From positions 682,001 to 746,000 of the forward strand of contig NZ_CP080382.1 in NCBI RefSeq assembly GCF_019443425.1: a stretch of 64,000 bases of DNA. The letters are read 5' to 3'. Below the pieces are notes generated by a model. That model was given only the letters and a program-made list of their open reading frames with translations. It did not search any database and was not told the DNA's origin. Shown piece after piece: positions 44,696-54,232 of this stretch. The translations under genes were made by a program, and so were the position numbers. Origin of the DNA: Arthrobacter sp. PAMC25284. Its GTDB lineage: Bacteria > Actinomycetota > Actinomycetes > Actinomycetales > Micrococcaceae. Positions within the stretch are counted from its first letter, which is position 1. The number at the start of each line of letters is the position of its first letter.

Positions 44696-46105
44696 ATGGA
44701 AACCTACGACGCGCTTCTCGCCTCGATCACCGCGGCCACCGGCCCGGCGCGCACGATCCTTGATCCGGCCACGGGCGAACCCGTCGGCCAGGCCCCCGTG
44801 CACACCGTCGATGACTTGGAACATGCCATCGACGTTGCAGTCGCTGCGCAGCCGGACTGGGCGGCGGCGGGCCACGAGGCCCGCAGCGCCACGCTGGTGC
44901 GGATGGCCGACGCCGTGGAACGTTCCGCCGAAGAACTCGCCAGGCTGCTCTCCCGCGAGCAGGGTAAACCCCTCAACGGCCCCAACGCCCGTTTCGAAGT
45001 CGGCGCCTGCGCCGCCTGGCTCCGCACCGCCGCCGCAACACCGTTGGAAACCGAAACGGTCGTCGACGACGACGACACCCGCGCCGAACTGAACTACCGG
45101 CCCATCGGCGTCGTCGGCGCGATCGGGCCCTGGAACTGGCCCATGATGATCACCGTCTGGCAGATCGCGCCCGCCCTGCGGATGGGCAACGCCGTAGTGG
45201 TCAAGCCCTCTGAGTACACTCCCCTCTCCGTCCTGGCCCTGATCCACGTCCTCAACCAGGAACTCCCCGACGGACTGCTCAGCGTAGTTTGCGGCGGCCG
45301 CGACGTCGGCGCCCGCCTCGCCGAACACCCTGCCATCGGTAAGGTGATGTTCACCGGTTCCACCGCGACCGGCAAGGCGATCATCAAATCCTCTGCCGAT
45401 ACCGTCAAGCGGCTCACGTTGGAACTGGGCGGCAACGACGCCGGCATCGTCCTGCCCGACGCAGACCCCAAGGCCATCGCCGAGGGCCTGTTCTGGGGTG
45501 CTTTCATCAACACCGGCCAGACCTGCGCGGCGCTGAAGCGCCTCTACGTCCACACCGACATCTACGACGCCGTCTGCGAAGAGCTCACCGCGGTCGCCGC
45601 CGCGATGCCCATGGGCAACGGCCTCGACGAGAACAATGTCCTGGGCCCGCTGCAGAACCAGGCGCAGTATGACATCGTCGCCCGACTCGTCGACGCCGCC
45701 AAGGATTCCGGGGCGCGGATCCTCCTCGGCGGCAACCCGGACCCGGACCAGGCCGGCAACTTCTACCCCACCACTCTCGTCGCGGACATCGAGAACATTA
45801 ATCCGCTGGTTGCCGAGGAACAGTTCGGTCCTGCCCTGCCGATCATCCGATACGCCACCATCGACGACGCCATCACCATGGCCAACGGCCTCGACGTCGG
45901 GCTCGGCGCCTCCGTCTGGTCAACTGACAACGCCGAAGCCCGGAAGGTAGCAGCCCGGCTCGAAGCTGGAACGGTCTGGATCAACAAGCACGGGGCCGTA
46001 GACCCGCGCATTCCCTTCGGAGGCGCGAAGCAGTCCGGTTACGGTCTCGAATTCGGCGTCGAAGGCCTCAAAGCCCTCGGCATCCCCCAGGTGATTAACG
46101 GCTGA
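44696..46105 (+). CDS. Aldehyde dehydrogenase, phenylacetaldehyde dehydrogenase-like
   Basis: A 469-residue NAD(P)-dependent aldehyde dehydrogenase. Glu243 in L-E-L-G-G-N and Cys277 in G-Q-T-C-A-A are the catalytic pair. It should oxidise the aldehyde produced by the amine oxidase, forming phenylacetate. ATG 44696 follows GGAG; the much longer upstream frame overlaps the permease and is not used. 133 bp separate it from the permease stop. Confidence 0.9.
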   Translation: METYDALLASITAATGPARTILDPATGEPVGQAPVHTVDDLEHAIDVAVAAQPDWAAAGHEARSATLVRMADAVERSAEELARLLSREQGKPLNGPNARFEVGACAAWLRTAAATPLETETVVDDDDTRAELNYRPIGVVGAIGPWNWPMMITVWQIAPALRMGNAVVVKPSEYTPLSVLALIHVLNQELPDGLLSVVCGGRDVGARLAEHPAIGKVMFTGSTATGKAIIKSSADTVKRLTLELGGNDAGIVLPDADPKAIAEGLFWGAFINTGQTCAALKRLYVHTDIYDAVCEELTAVAAAMPMGNGLDENNVLGPLQNQAQYDIVARLVDAAKDSGARILLGGNPDPDQAGNFYPTTLVADIENINPLVAEEQFGPALPIIRYATIDDAITMANGLDVGLGASVWSTDNAEARKVAARLEAGTVWINKHGAVDPRIPFGGAKQSGYGLEFGVEGLKALGIPQVING

Positions 46106-46268
46106 CTCCGCCCGGAGAGAGCCACGCGCCCCCGGACGGCCTGCCCGCCCTACTCACAGAGGAGCGTGCAGGTCGGCTCGGGACCCGTGAGCGTGGGACA
46201 TCGAGGACCTACTGGTGGCGGACCCGGCCGAACGACGCGCGTTCTATTGATGTTTTTCGGTGATGACC

Positions 46269-46895
46269 TCATGCGTACTGAATGCGGCTATGCCAGCCCT
46301 TGCTTGGCGAGGAAGCCGCAGACAAAAGCAGGCCGCCCAAAACCATCCAGGCCACTCCGAAGGGAATAAGAAGTAGACCTCGCTCATTCTGGTCGTTGAT
46401 ACCAAAAAGCATGAGAGATGTGACGAGCAGCATCGCACCTGACCACGCAGGCAGGACCCGTGTCACCATTAGTCCTGCGCCAATCACCGCGAAGGCCAAT
46501 AAGGCCAAGATAAGTGCGGCGAGGCCTACAAAGAACAAAGCGGAGTTGGTCAAAAATGCGCCGCTCACCACGGAGACGGCAGCAACCACCGCGCTTATCC
46601 GGACGAGTTTAAATCCTCTGCGATCAAAGCGGTGCATACGGTAAACACCAGCCGTCGCAGCCGCTATAAGGGCAAGAGCAACGAAGAACAGGAGCCCGTC
46701 CACGGGTCCGCCTTCGCTGTAACTTCGTCCGACACACTCTTCGGCAACGCAGCCGCGCGGCTTCAGCGCCACGATGATTGCGAAGCTCCCCAGCAGGAGC
46801 CCACCCAAGCCTGCGCAGATGGCTGTTCCGCGAACAGTGCTCAAACTTAACCCGTCCCGAGAATCTCCGGTTGGCTGGGCCATCGGCTGTTCCAT
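46269..46895 (-). CDS. Six-helix membrane protein, unknown function
   Basis: A 208-residue protein with six hydrophobic segments. A cytoplasmic N-terminus precedes the first helix, and a loop with two cysteines (G-C-V-A-E-E-C) follows it. Base composition is lower in GC than neighbours, hinting at recent acquisition. ATG 46895 follows AAGGAG. Confidence 0.7.
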   Translation of the reverse strand: MEQPMAQPTGDSRDGLSLSTVRGTAICAGLGGLLLGSFAIIVALKPRGCVAEECVGRSYSEGGPVDGLLFFVALALIAAATAGVYRMHRFDRRGFKLVRISAVVAAVSVVSGAFLTNSALFFVGLAALILALLAFAVIGAGLMVTRVLPAWSGAMLLVTSLMLFGINDQNERGLLLIPFGVAWMVLGGLLLSAASSPSKGWHSRIQYA

Positions 46896-47210
46896 GACTA
46901 TTTCTCCTTTCGCTTGCTTGCTTTGGACGGCACCGCTTAAGAGTTTTGACCCCAGCGTGACAAAAGCCCCTTAGCCATCCGTCTAACCCGCGCCGTCGTA
47001 TTTCTTGAGTAGATCTGGACGTTAGGTCGTGCCTAATCGTTCCAATTTAATGATTCCGCAGTGGGCGCGGGTGTCAACGGCCAGTAGTTTGCGCCCACGG
47101 GCGGCCAGCGGATATGCCCGCTGATGGCCATGAGATCTGCTCCCGACCCCGGACAGGCCCCTGAGTCCGTCGCAGACCAGAACAGGCTATTCTTCACGCC
47201 CGGGTTCTGG
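46896..47210. other. Gene-free stretch of 315 bp
   Basis: No supported gene. A short minus-strand segment near 47050-47130 reads like the tail of a transposase but the match is too weak to call. Confidence 0.4.
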
Positions 47211-47960
47211 CTAAAGACCCATCGCCGTCCGGACTTCCTCGAGGATCCGGTGCATGGCCGTCTCGGCCGTTCCCGCATCGCCAGCGGCCACAGCAGCGGC
47301 GACATCCTCGTGCGCCTGCAGCGCATCCGGGTGCGGATGAAAGGGCATGAGCCGCTGCCGGGTCCGGCTGGACAGGACCTCGGCCACCATCGCATCGAGT
47401 GCGTGGAACATCTCGTTGCCACTGCTGTGCAGGATCAGCTGGTGAAAGGCGATATCGGCGGCGAGGAATCCCTCGAGATCGCCGGCCTCGCCGAGCCGTC
47501 GCAGCTCTGCTGCCAGTGCTGCGAGCTGGCGACGCTCGGCGGCGCCTGCCCGGCGTGCCGCACCGGCTGCGGCTATCGGTTCGACGGCCATCCGCAGTTC
47601 CGTGAGGCTCGCGTACTGCTCCGTACGGCGCCCGGACGCCAGCCGCCACCGGACCAGCTTCGGGTCGAAGACATTCCAAAGGGCAGGATCCTGCACAACA
47701 ATCCCCACGCGCCGCCGCGAATAGACCAGGTTCATTGACTCCAGGACGCGCGTCGTGTCTCGGGCCAAAGTGCGCGAGATGCCGTATTGGTGCTGGATGC
47801 CCTCCAGGGTCAGGCGTTGCCCCGGTGCGAAAACGCCCGCGACGATGCCCTCGCCGAGTTCATCCAGGACCCGCAGGTGCAGAGCGCGAAGAGGTTCATC
47901 GTGCTCCCCGTCCACGCCATGGTCCTCAACGCCCGTATGGTCCGGTGTCGCCGTCGACAT
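47211..47960 (-). CDS. GntR-family regulator (FadR subfamily), gluconate-type
   Basis: A 249-residue regulator with an N-terminal winged HTH (T-L-E-G-I-Q-H-Q-Y-G-I-S-R-T) and a FadR C-terminal domain with A-D-I-A-F-H-Q-L-I and a later H-E-D-V, contributing metal-binding histidines. ATG 47960 follows GGGAGG. It diverges from gntK/gntP, so gluconate repression is likely. Confidence 0.85.
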   Translation of the reverse strand: MSTATPDHTGVEDHGVDGEHDEPLRALHLRVLDELGEGIVAGVFAPGQRLTLEGIQHQYGISRTLARDTTRVLESMNLVYSRRRVGIVVQDPALWNVFDPKLVRWRLASGRRTEQYASLTELRMAVEPIAAAGAARRAGAAERRQLAALAAELRRLGEAGDLEGFLAADIAFHQLILHSSGNEMFHALDAMVAEVLSSRTRQRLMPFHPHPDALQAHEDVAAAVAAGDAGTAETAMHRILEEVRTAMGL

Positions 47961-48059
47961 GTGATGCCTCCCTCTGCCCCACAGGGGCTGTTTCCAGCAT
48001 AATGCCTACCCAGTCAATGGTGTGACTTATGTTACCGAAAGATAGTACGATTGGGTTTC

Positions 48060-48076
48060 AAAAGGTGCTACCTTTT
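48060..48076. promoter_or_regulatory. Possible GntR operator
   Basis: AAAAGGT-GCT-ACCTTTT, a 7-bp dyad with 3-bp centre, lies in the divergent region 67 bp upstream of gntK. Position fits an operator for the GntR protein. Confidence 0.45.
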
Positions 48077-48142
48077 TCAACAGGCTGCTGGAGCGGCCCA
48101 CGGTTCATCCGAGCCGCCCGATATCGTCCACGGAGGTTAACA

Positions 48143-48698
48143 ATGACGTTTTCTGCCATTCATCTGGTGGTGATGGGGGTTGCAGGGGCCGGCAAGTCAA
48201 CGGTCGCCGAGGCGCTTTCCGGCGATCTGGGCTGGATCATGGCCGAGGCGGATGAATTCCACCCGCAGTCCAACATCACCAAGATGAACAGCGGAACCCC
48301 GCTGGAGGACAGCGACCGCTGGCCGTGGCTGCAGTCAATCCGTGACTGGATGACCGCCCGGGCCCCGCGCCGGAGAGAGCACGGTCCTGACCTGCTCTGC
48401 CCTCAAAGCGGAATATCGCGAGCTGCTCTCCGGGGCGGAGGGCCGGGTGGTCTTCCTGCACCTGGACGGCGATCCCAAACTTCTGGCCGAGCGCATGCAC
48501 GGGCGCGCCGGCCACTTTATGCCCGTCACCCTGCTGCCGAGCCAGCTGGCCACGCTGGAACCGCTGACCCCCGCAGAACGAGCCGCGGGAAGCCTGCGCC
48601 TGGACATCACCCGGACCCCTGAGCAGCTTGTTGCCGACATCAGGGCATCGCTCGGACTGGCCGACGCTCCAGGCTCCGGGACCCCAGACTCCGCCTGA
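48143..48698 (+). pseudogene. gntK: Gluconokinase, frameshifted
   Basis: The start (ATG after CGGAGG) and P-loop (M-G-V-A-G-A-G-K-S-T), D-E-F-H-P-Q-S-N and M-N-S-G-T-P-L residues are in frame. After D-W-M-T-A-R-A the frame shifts within 48355-48385; another frame continues as E-S-T-V-L-T-C-S-A-L-K, V-F-L-H-L-D-G-D and on to the stop at 48698. One base difference in a GC-rich stretch would restore a normal kinase of about 185 residues. Confidence 0.82.
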
Positions 48699-48777
48699 GC
48701 CCCGGTCCGGGCTCGGCCCCGCTCCCCCACACTTCACATCACATTTCCCGACGTTCCAAATGTTTCAAAGGAGAACC

Positions 48778-50182
48778 ATGACCATCGAAGGATGGACCCA
48801 AACCCTCGGCGCAGGCCCTCTGCTGCTGATCGCCGCGGCGGCCATCGCCGTGCTGCTGTTCCTCATCATCAAGCTGCGTGTGCACGCGCTGCTCGCCCTG
48901 ATCATCATCAGCCTTGCCACCGCGTTTGCCACCGGAATTCCCGCCGACAAGGTCGTGACCGTCCTGGTCAGCGGCTTTGGCACGACCCTCGGCGCGGTGG
49001 CACTGCTCGTCGGCCTCGGCGCGATGCTCGGCCGGATCGTCGAGACCAGCGGCGGTGCCAAGGCCCTTGCCGACTACCTCATCAACCTGTTCGGCGAAAA
49101 GCGCGCTCCCTTCGCCCTGGGCCTCGCCTCGTTGATCTTCGGCTTCCCCATCTTCTTCGACGCCGGCCTCGTCGTAATGCTCCCGGTTGTCTTCGCCGTC
49201 GCGCACCGTCTCGGTGGCGGCGTGCTCCGCTTCGGGCTGCCCGCAGCCGGCGCCTTCTCCGTGATGCACATCTTCCTGCCCCCGCACCCGGGCCCCCGTT
49301 GCAGCCGCAACCTTCTTTGACGCCAACATCGGCCTGGTCCTGGTTGCCGGCCTGATCGCAGCCATCCCCACCTGGTACGTCACGGCCTACCTCTTCGGTC
49401 TATGGACGGGCAAGCGCATGGTCCTTCCCGTCCCAACGCTGCTGGGCCAGGCCGACGCCGCCGCCGAAGCCAACCCGCCCCGGTTCCGTACCGTCGTCGG
49501 GGTCCTGCTGCTGCCGCTCGTCCTGATCTTCCTCAACACCGGTCTGAGCACCTTCTCCTCCGCCGGCGTCCTGCCCGCGGCGGCCAAGACGGAGACCTGG
49601 TACCAGGTACTGCGGACCCTCGGTGAAACGCCGGTCGCGCTGCTGATCGCCGTCATCGTGGCCGCCCTCGTGCTCGGACGGAGCCGCGGGCTGCACGGCG
49701 GCGCTCTGGAAAAACTGCTCGAATCCTCGCTGGGCCCGGTCTGCTCCGTCATCCTGATCACCGGCGCCGGCGGTATGTTCGGCGGGGTCCTGCGCACCTC
49801 GGGCATCGGTAAGGCCCTTGCCGACGTTCTTGGCGACGTCGGCATTCCGCTGATCCTCGCAGGCTTCCTGATCGCGGCCATCCTGCGCATCGCCCAGGGC
49901 TCCGCCACGGTGGCGCTGACCACCACCGCGGGCCTGATCGCTCCGGCCGTTGCTGCCGCAGGGATGAACGGCATGCAGCTGGCCGCCCTCGTCATCGCCG
50001 TCGCTGCCGGCTCTGTTGTGGTCTCCCACGTCAACGACTCGGGCTTCTGGCTGGTGGGCCGCTTCTTCGGCATGGACGTCAAAACGACGCTAAAAACCTG
50101 GACCGTGATGGAAACACTCATCGGCGTGATGGGCTTCGGGATCGCCGCGGCCATCTTTGGCGTGGCCAGCCTCGTGTCGTAG
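48778..50182 (+). pseudogene. gntP: GntP-family gluconate permease, frameshifted
   Basis: A GntP/GntT permease split by one base. The N-half (to residue about 172) ends H-I-F-L-P-P-H-P-G-P in the original frame; the C-half restarts with V-A-A-A-T-F-F-D and runs to 50182. The shift is at a GGGCCCCC run near 49290-49298, where removing one C restores the frame and a protein of about 467 residues. ATG has an AAAGGAG site. Confidence 0.85.
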
Positions 50183-50226
50183 CCGCACTAACGGCCGACA
50201 GCCACGGCCACCGGGCATAAAGCCAG

Positions 50227-50260
50227 AACGACGACGGCGGGACATCCCGCCGTCGTCGTT
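50227..50260 (+). terminator. Hairpin terminator after gntP
   Basis: A 15-bp perfect stem between 50227-50241 and 50246-50260 with a 4-nt ACAT loop, 44 bp after the gntP stop. The T-run after it is short, so it may be a weak or bidirectional terminator. Confidence 0.6.
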
Positions 50261-50382
50261 CGTTAACTACCGTCTTGGCCTGATGACCAGTTCTTTACCT
50301 AATGTCGCCCGTAGCTGCACTGCTGCCCACCAGAGGCCGAACCCTCGCGAACAAGAAAATGGGCCGGCCGGCCGGGAACATG

Positions 50383-50595
50383 CTACTTCGAAGGCTGGGG
50401 AATTTCACAGGCGATTTTAGGGTTCAGGCCTGTGTAGTTCAGTGGCCCCGTAACGATTGTCACCGCGATCGTTCCTACCGTGGCGCAGGATGCTGTCTGC
50501 CCGGCGAAATAGTCGCGCTGGACGGCAGCGGCTAGGCCGATCGCGAGCCAGAGAATCACTGCGATTCCGACGATGGATCTGATACTGCCCCGCAT
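50383..50595 (-). CDS. Small membrane protein, actinobacterial
   Basis: A 70-residue protein with one N-terminal helix, then a Q-R-D-Y-F-A-G-Q-T motif, a C-A-x-x-G-T-I and G-P-L-N-Y-x-G-L-N-P-K near the end. I have seen this pattern in uncharacterised actinobacterial proteins. ATG 50595 follows GGAGG. Confidence 0.78.
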   Translation of the reverse strand: MRGSIRSIVGIAVILWLAIGLAAAVQRDYFAGQTASCATVGTIAVTIVTGPLNYTGLNPKIACEIPQPSK

Positions 50596-50762
50596 TTGGT
50601 CCTCCGATAGCTGAAATGGCCGGCGATTCAGCGTTATTATTCACCCGCTGTCAGGACTAGGTCCATAGCCATCAGAAAGGCAGGCGCCACACATCCCTGC
50701 CTCCCGTCACCGATGTCGCTACCCGTTCCCGAAGCGGCCTCTGCTGGCCGGGCGGCGCTTTC

Positions 50763-50894
50763 GCCGCTGCTGGCGATTGCCGAGTAGTGGGCGATGACGT
50801 CTGCGGAGCCGTCATCAGTGGCGATGAATCCGAAACCCTTTTCGGAGTTGAATCATTTCACTATTCCTGTTGCCTTGTCTGCATACCCCGGCAT
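50763..50894 (-). pseudogene. Cold-shock protein (Csp) pseudogene
   Basis: Read leftward from ATG 50894 the frame gives an intact-looking N-end, then [15 protein letters not shown], the RNP1 region of CspA. The Trp codon of K-W-F-N is TGA, and the rest of the domain ends after I-A-S-S-G. So it has both a nonsense codon and a lost C-terminal half. Confidence 0.82.
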
Positions 50895-50930
50895 GCCCGT
50901 TCAACGTCCTGGACTGCTGTCACCGGCGGT

Positions 50931-51512
50931 TCACCATGACGGTGAGTATGGCTCAGCCCACAGTGCAGCCGTGATCGTGACTGACTTAAACCATGCCTGA
51001 TACATCGCCTCCACTTCATCCGCGTCCGGGGCTTGTTCTGCGAGGAATGGCCGAATCGTTGCTGTCAGGGGAACGATGAAGGCGATGATGTAACGCAGGT
51101 TGATCACGGAGGCAGGCGAACTCACCCCATCGGTGAGATTCTTCTTCGCTGCTGTGTGGCGGAGCGCAATCTCGTGTTGATAGTCCAGCCACTCCTGGTC
51201 GCGGTCCCGTGAACAAACATCCACGATCCACTGGGCGAATCTGGCCCGGACGGCTCCCAGGTAGTCCGGGTTCGCGGTTCCATCCGCACCCGCGAAACTT
51301 GCGATCAGGAAGTCATGGCTGCCAACGAATCCGTACCAGACATCGAGAATGCGATCGGCTTGCGGGCCAAGAATCTCGCCTGCACGGCGCAGTGCGGCCA
51401 CGTCGTCGTCAGTCCAAAGCACCGTTGACTCGAGCCGGGCCAGGTCTTCGAGGGACACCGGGGACGTCGCAAGAGTCTTGGAACCATACGTGTAGCCGGG
51501 GATCGAAGACAT
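50931..51512 (-). CDS. Protoglobin-domain protein
   Basis: A 193-residue globin-fold protein of the protoglobin class. It opens I-P-G-Y-T-Y-G; later come W-Y-G-F-V-G-S-H, Y-Q-H-E-I-A-L-R-H (the likely proximal His region), and L-R-Y-I-I-A-F-I. Such heme proteins bind O2 or CO and may act as sensors. ATG 51512 follows AAAGGTG. No linked signalling domain is present. Confidence 0.82.
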   Translation of the reverse strand: MSSIPGYTYGSKTLATSPVSLEDLARLESTVLWTDDDVAALRRAGEILGPQADRILDVWYGFVGSHDFLIASFAGADGTANPDYLGAVRARFAQWIVDVCSRDRDQEWLDYQHEIALRHTAAKKNLTDGVSSPASVINLRYIIAFIVPLTATIRPFLAEQAPDADEVEAMYQAWFKSVTITAALWAEPYSPSW

Positions 51513-51606
51513 TTTTACACCTTTCGCTGGGAATATTATCAAGGTATCCACCTGCAGTGCCCCCGTAAAGTGTCCGCGCTATCAGGTCCCGGGCCATGGT
51601 CGCGGC

Positions 51607-51738
51607 TCAGGGCCCCGTGACTGTGCGAAGCAACCAGGGGCCGAACATGTCCGGTGCAGTGCGCAGGACGTCCAGATCGCTGGCTTGCACCGCGCGGACG
51701 CCCAGCGCCCCGATGAAGACGGCGAGGACTTCGACCCC
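51607..51738 (-). pseudogene. C-terminal fragment of an unidentified protein
   Basis: The frame reads V-E-V-L-A-V-F-I-G-A-L-G-V-R-A-V-Q-A-S-D and W-L-L-R-T-V-T-G-P then stop, a coherent protein tail without start or domain. It is probably a decayed end of a regulator, but I do not know the family. Confidence 0.35.
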
Positions 51739-51822
51739 CGGGATGGTAGATCAACGACAGACCGGTGAAAGTGTGACTGTTAACTTCGTTTGGCAATTTT
51801 TCACAGTTGGGAATGGCGGTTC

Positions 51823-53121
51823 CTAATGACGTCGAATCTGAGATTGCCCCAGGAAGGTCAGAGCACCGGAGCTGGGCGCATGGTCGGGCGGGCGTCCCCT
51901 GTCGCGGGCAGGTGTCCACTGGAACTGGAGGCGACAGCTCGCGTTCAGCGCAGTCTGGGCTATCCCCGTCATCGCCAGCGCGGTGGAGGGGGACCCCGTG
52001 AACAGGGGCGAGGGAGGGTAGGTGACCGACATCGCGATCTGACGGTTGCCGTCGGCACTGCTGATCGCGATAGTCCCATAGCCTGGAACATCGCCGGAAT
52101 GGCCATAGTAGAAGCCGTTGGTACACGCGTCGTACCATTGCTCGAGGCCAAGGCCGTAGTCGGCGTCGACGCGGCCCTTCATCTCAGAGAGGCTTGCCGG
52201 TGACAGCAGCTCACCCCGCAGCAGCGCGTCGTAGAAGGTGTTGATGTCTCCTACAGAGGAAAGTACGCCCCCGGATGCGGATCCTTTTTGCAGTGCGGAG
52301 GACGCTACATCCACAAGTTCGCCGTCAACCAGTGTGTAGCCGTGGACCAGGTTGGCCGGGGCCGGGCTGTCGCCCATCATCGTCGTGGAGCGAAGTCCCA
52401 GCGGCTCCACAATGTCGGCCCGCAGGACCTCAGCGAGAGGCGCACCGCGGACTCGCTCCACCAACAGCCCCAGAGCCACATAGTCCGAGCGGGAATAGCT
52501 GAACCCGGGCGGCTCGCGACGCTGCCACGGAACAGTCCCTGCCAGCGCGAGGCGCTGCTCGGGGTTGATCGGGTTGGCCAGTAGTTGCCGGGGCGGAGCC
52601 GACTCCAGCAGTCGGGCATGGAAGTCGGGCATAGCGGACGTGTGGCCCAGGAGTTGGCGCACGGAGATCGGTCCGGGCGGGCGCAGGAGTTCCACCAGCT
52701 CAGGTAGATACCTGGTCACGGAGTCCTCCAGCGCCAGCCGCCCCTCATCCACGAGCTTCAGCACGGAAACCGCCACCATGGTCTGGGTGACGCCGCCCAC
52801 CTGCACGGGATCACTCAGTTCGACGCGAACGCCGCCCTTGCGGCTCCTGACGCCTGCCGCATGCGACCACTCCTCGCGTCCAACTTTCACCTCGATCAGG
52901 ACCGCCGTCGCGCCCTCCCGGAGCATCTCCTCGCTGAACCGCTCAAGCATCACCTGGAGCTCGCTAAGGGGCGGGGCTAACGTCGCTACCGGGCTTGGCG
53001 GGAACGGCATCGGCTCCGGCTCATACGCGCAGCCGCCGAGGAACACCCCGGACACCAGCGCCGCGATGCCCACCAGCACCCCCGCCCGGTCCGACGATTC
53101 ACTGACCCGAGCCGCCGCCAT
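51823..53121 (-). CDS. Class-C beta-lactamase-fold lipoprotein, catalytic SxxK lost
   Basis: A 432-residue lipoprotein (lipobox F-L-G-G-C, Cys31) of the serine beta-lactamase/D-alanyl-carboxypeptidase fold. The fold markers are clear (L-K-L-V-D-E-G-R-L-A-L-E-D-S-V; Q-L-L-G-H-T-S; P-G-F-S-Y-S; Y-G-H-S-G-D-V-P-G-Y). The catalytic S-x-x-K position reads G110-V-T-Q113, and the Y-x-N motif reads Y-S-R; only the H-S-G (KTG-like) motif is kept. It is likely a pseudoenzyme, perhaps binding peptidoglycan. ATG 53121 follows GGAGGG. Confidence 0.8.
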   Translation of the reverse strand: MAAARVSESSDRAGVLVGIAALVSGVFLGGCAYEPEPMPFPPSPVATLAPPLSELQVMLERFSEEMLREGATAVLIEVKVGREEWSHAAGVRSRKGGVRVELSDPVQVGGVTQTMVAVSVLKLVDEGRLALEDSVTRYLPELVELLRPPGPISVRQLLGHTSAMPDFHARLLESAPPRQLLANPINPEQRLALAGTVPWQRREPPGFSYSRSDYVALGLLVERVRGAPLAEVLRADIVEPLGLRSTTMMGDSPAPANLVHGYTLVDGELVDVASSALQKGSASGGVLSSVGDINTFYDALLRGELLSPASLSEMKGRVDADYGLGLEQWYDACTNGFYYGHSGDVPGYGTIAISSADGNRQIAMSVTYPPSPLFTGSPSTALAMTGIAQTALNASCRLQFQWTPARDRGRPPDHAPSSGALTFLGQSQIRRH

Positions 53122-53310
53122 TTGAGCACCCTCCGCCTGCCGGTCCACAGCAGACCCCAGGCCTGCTGCCCCCACACTTTGGATGCTCCCCCAGCCCTAC
53201 GGGCGCGGTCAAGATGCCCCCAGCCCTGGACCTGACTTCAGAAACGCAACCAGACCTGACGCACGCCTGGGCGGTCTCCGGGTTCTCGGCTGTCAGCGAC
53301 TAGGGAGGCC

Positions 53311-53366
53311 GTGGCGGCAGCCGCCGGTACACACTGGCGTGGCGGCAGCTGCTGGTACACACTGGG
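53311..53366. repeat. 28-bp direct tandem repeat, two copies
   Basis: Units at 53311-53338 and 53339-53366 differ at only three positions and share GTGGCGGCAGC and GGTACACACTGG. They lie in the intergenic space between the serine-hydrolase-like gene and TetR copy B. No function evident. Confidence 0.65.
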
Positions 53367-53540
53367 ACGCGAAATACCGCGTTGCAGGATGCGGATCACA
53401 GCGTGGGCGGAGACCTCGCGGGTAAGGATCGAACCCACGCGCCCGCCTGCTCATGGGTACAGGTTGGAAGGCGGTACTCGGGAACGTCCTGGTGGGCCTG
53501 GATGAGAATGCCGAGCAGCACCTGCGGGAGCTGAGAGGGT

Positions 53541-54128
53541 TTAGACGCCGGCCTTGATCAGGAGCGCATCGACCATCATGAAGAACTGGGTGCTGTGATC
53601 GGCAGCCTTCGGGTCGGTCATGTATTGAAGGGCCGCTCCGTCGTAGACCATCAGGAAGCACCGTACCAGCGTGGCGAAGCCGATGAGGCACTGATCACCG
53701 CTGCTTTGGGCCGCGGAAGAGAATATCTTCCCCAGTTCCACTTCGTAGGCCGGATAAATTTTCGCGGCCAACGGGCTGACGGCGGCATTGCGTGTCGCCC
53801 ACAGAATGAGTTCGATCTCAGCAAGTAGGCTGGCGGGCTCTTCCTCCAGGGCGCGCCAGTATCCTTCGGCAACTTGTTCCACAGCCTTACGAAGTCCCAA
53901 ATGAACCGGGACGCCGCTGGAAAAGCGGCTCAGGTTTTTCAACCAAGCTTCGGCGGCCGCGTCCATGAGTTCGTCTTTATTGCTGAAGCAATAATGTGCC
54001 GTCGCCAAAGGGGCATTGGCCTCTTTAGCAATAGCACGCATGGTCACCGACTGAACACCCTCACGACGCATTAGTTCCACTGTCGCTGAAATCAACTGTT
54101 CTTTTCGTTCTACTGCGGGTACCCGCAT
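53541..54128 (-). CDS. TetR-family regulator, copy B (intact)
   Basis: A 195-residue TetR protein with an HTH (M-R-A-I-A-K-E-A-N-A-P-L-A-T-A-H-Y-C-F-S-N-K-D) and a helical C-terminal domain. It is the full-length paralogue of the broken 22763 gene. ATG 54128 has GGAGAG upstream. It is the best candidate for the protein binding the GAAC/GTTC dyads of both cupin clusters. Confidence 0.87.
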   Translation of the reverse strand: MRVPAVERKEQLISATVELMRREGVQSVTMRAIAKEANAPLATAHYCFSNKDELMDAAAEAWLKNLSRFSSGVPVHLGLRKAVEQVAEGYWRALEEEPASLLAEIELILWATRNAAVSPLAAKIYPAYEVELGKIFSSAAQSSGDQCLIGFATLVRCFLMVYDGAALQYMTDPKAADHSTQFFMMVDALLIKAGV

Positions 54129-54182
54129 AGCTCACTCTCCAGTCTCCCGGTTTCGGCCCGACAGGGACACTCCTCAACAGTA

Positions 54183-54199
54183 TTCCATGGGCCATGGAA
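54183..54199. promoter_or_regulatory. Palindrome upstream of TetR B
   Basis: TTCCATGG-G-CCATGGAA, a 17-bp perfect dyad 55 bp upstream of the TetR start. It may be a second operator for autoregulation or for the neighbouring Tmm unit. It is different from the GAAC/GTTC dyads. Confidence 0.45.
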
Positions 54200-54232
54200 A
54201 CGGTTTGCTATCTCCTCCCGTCCACCCGGATC

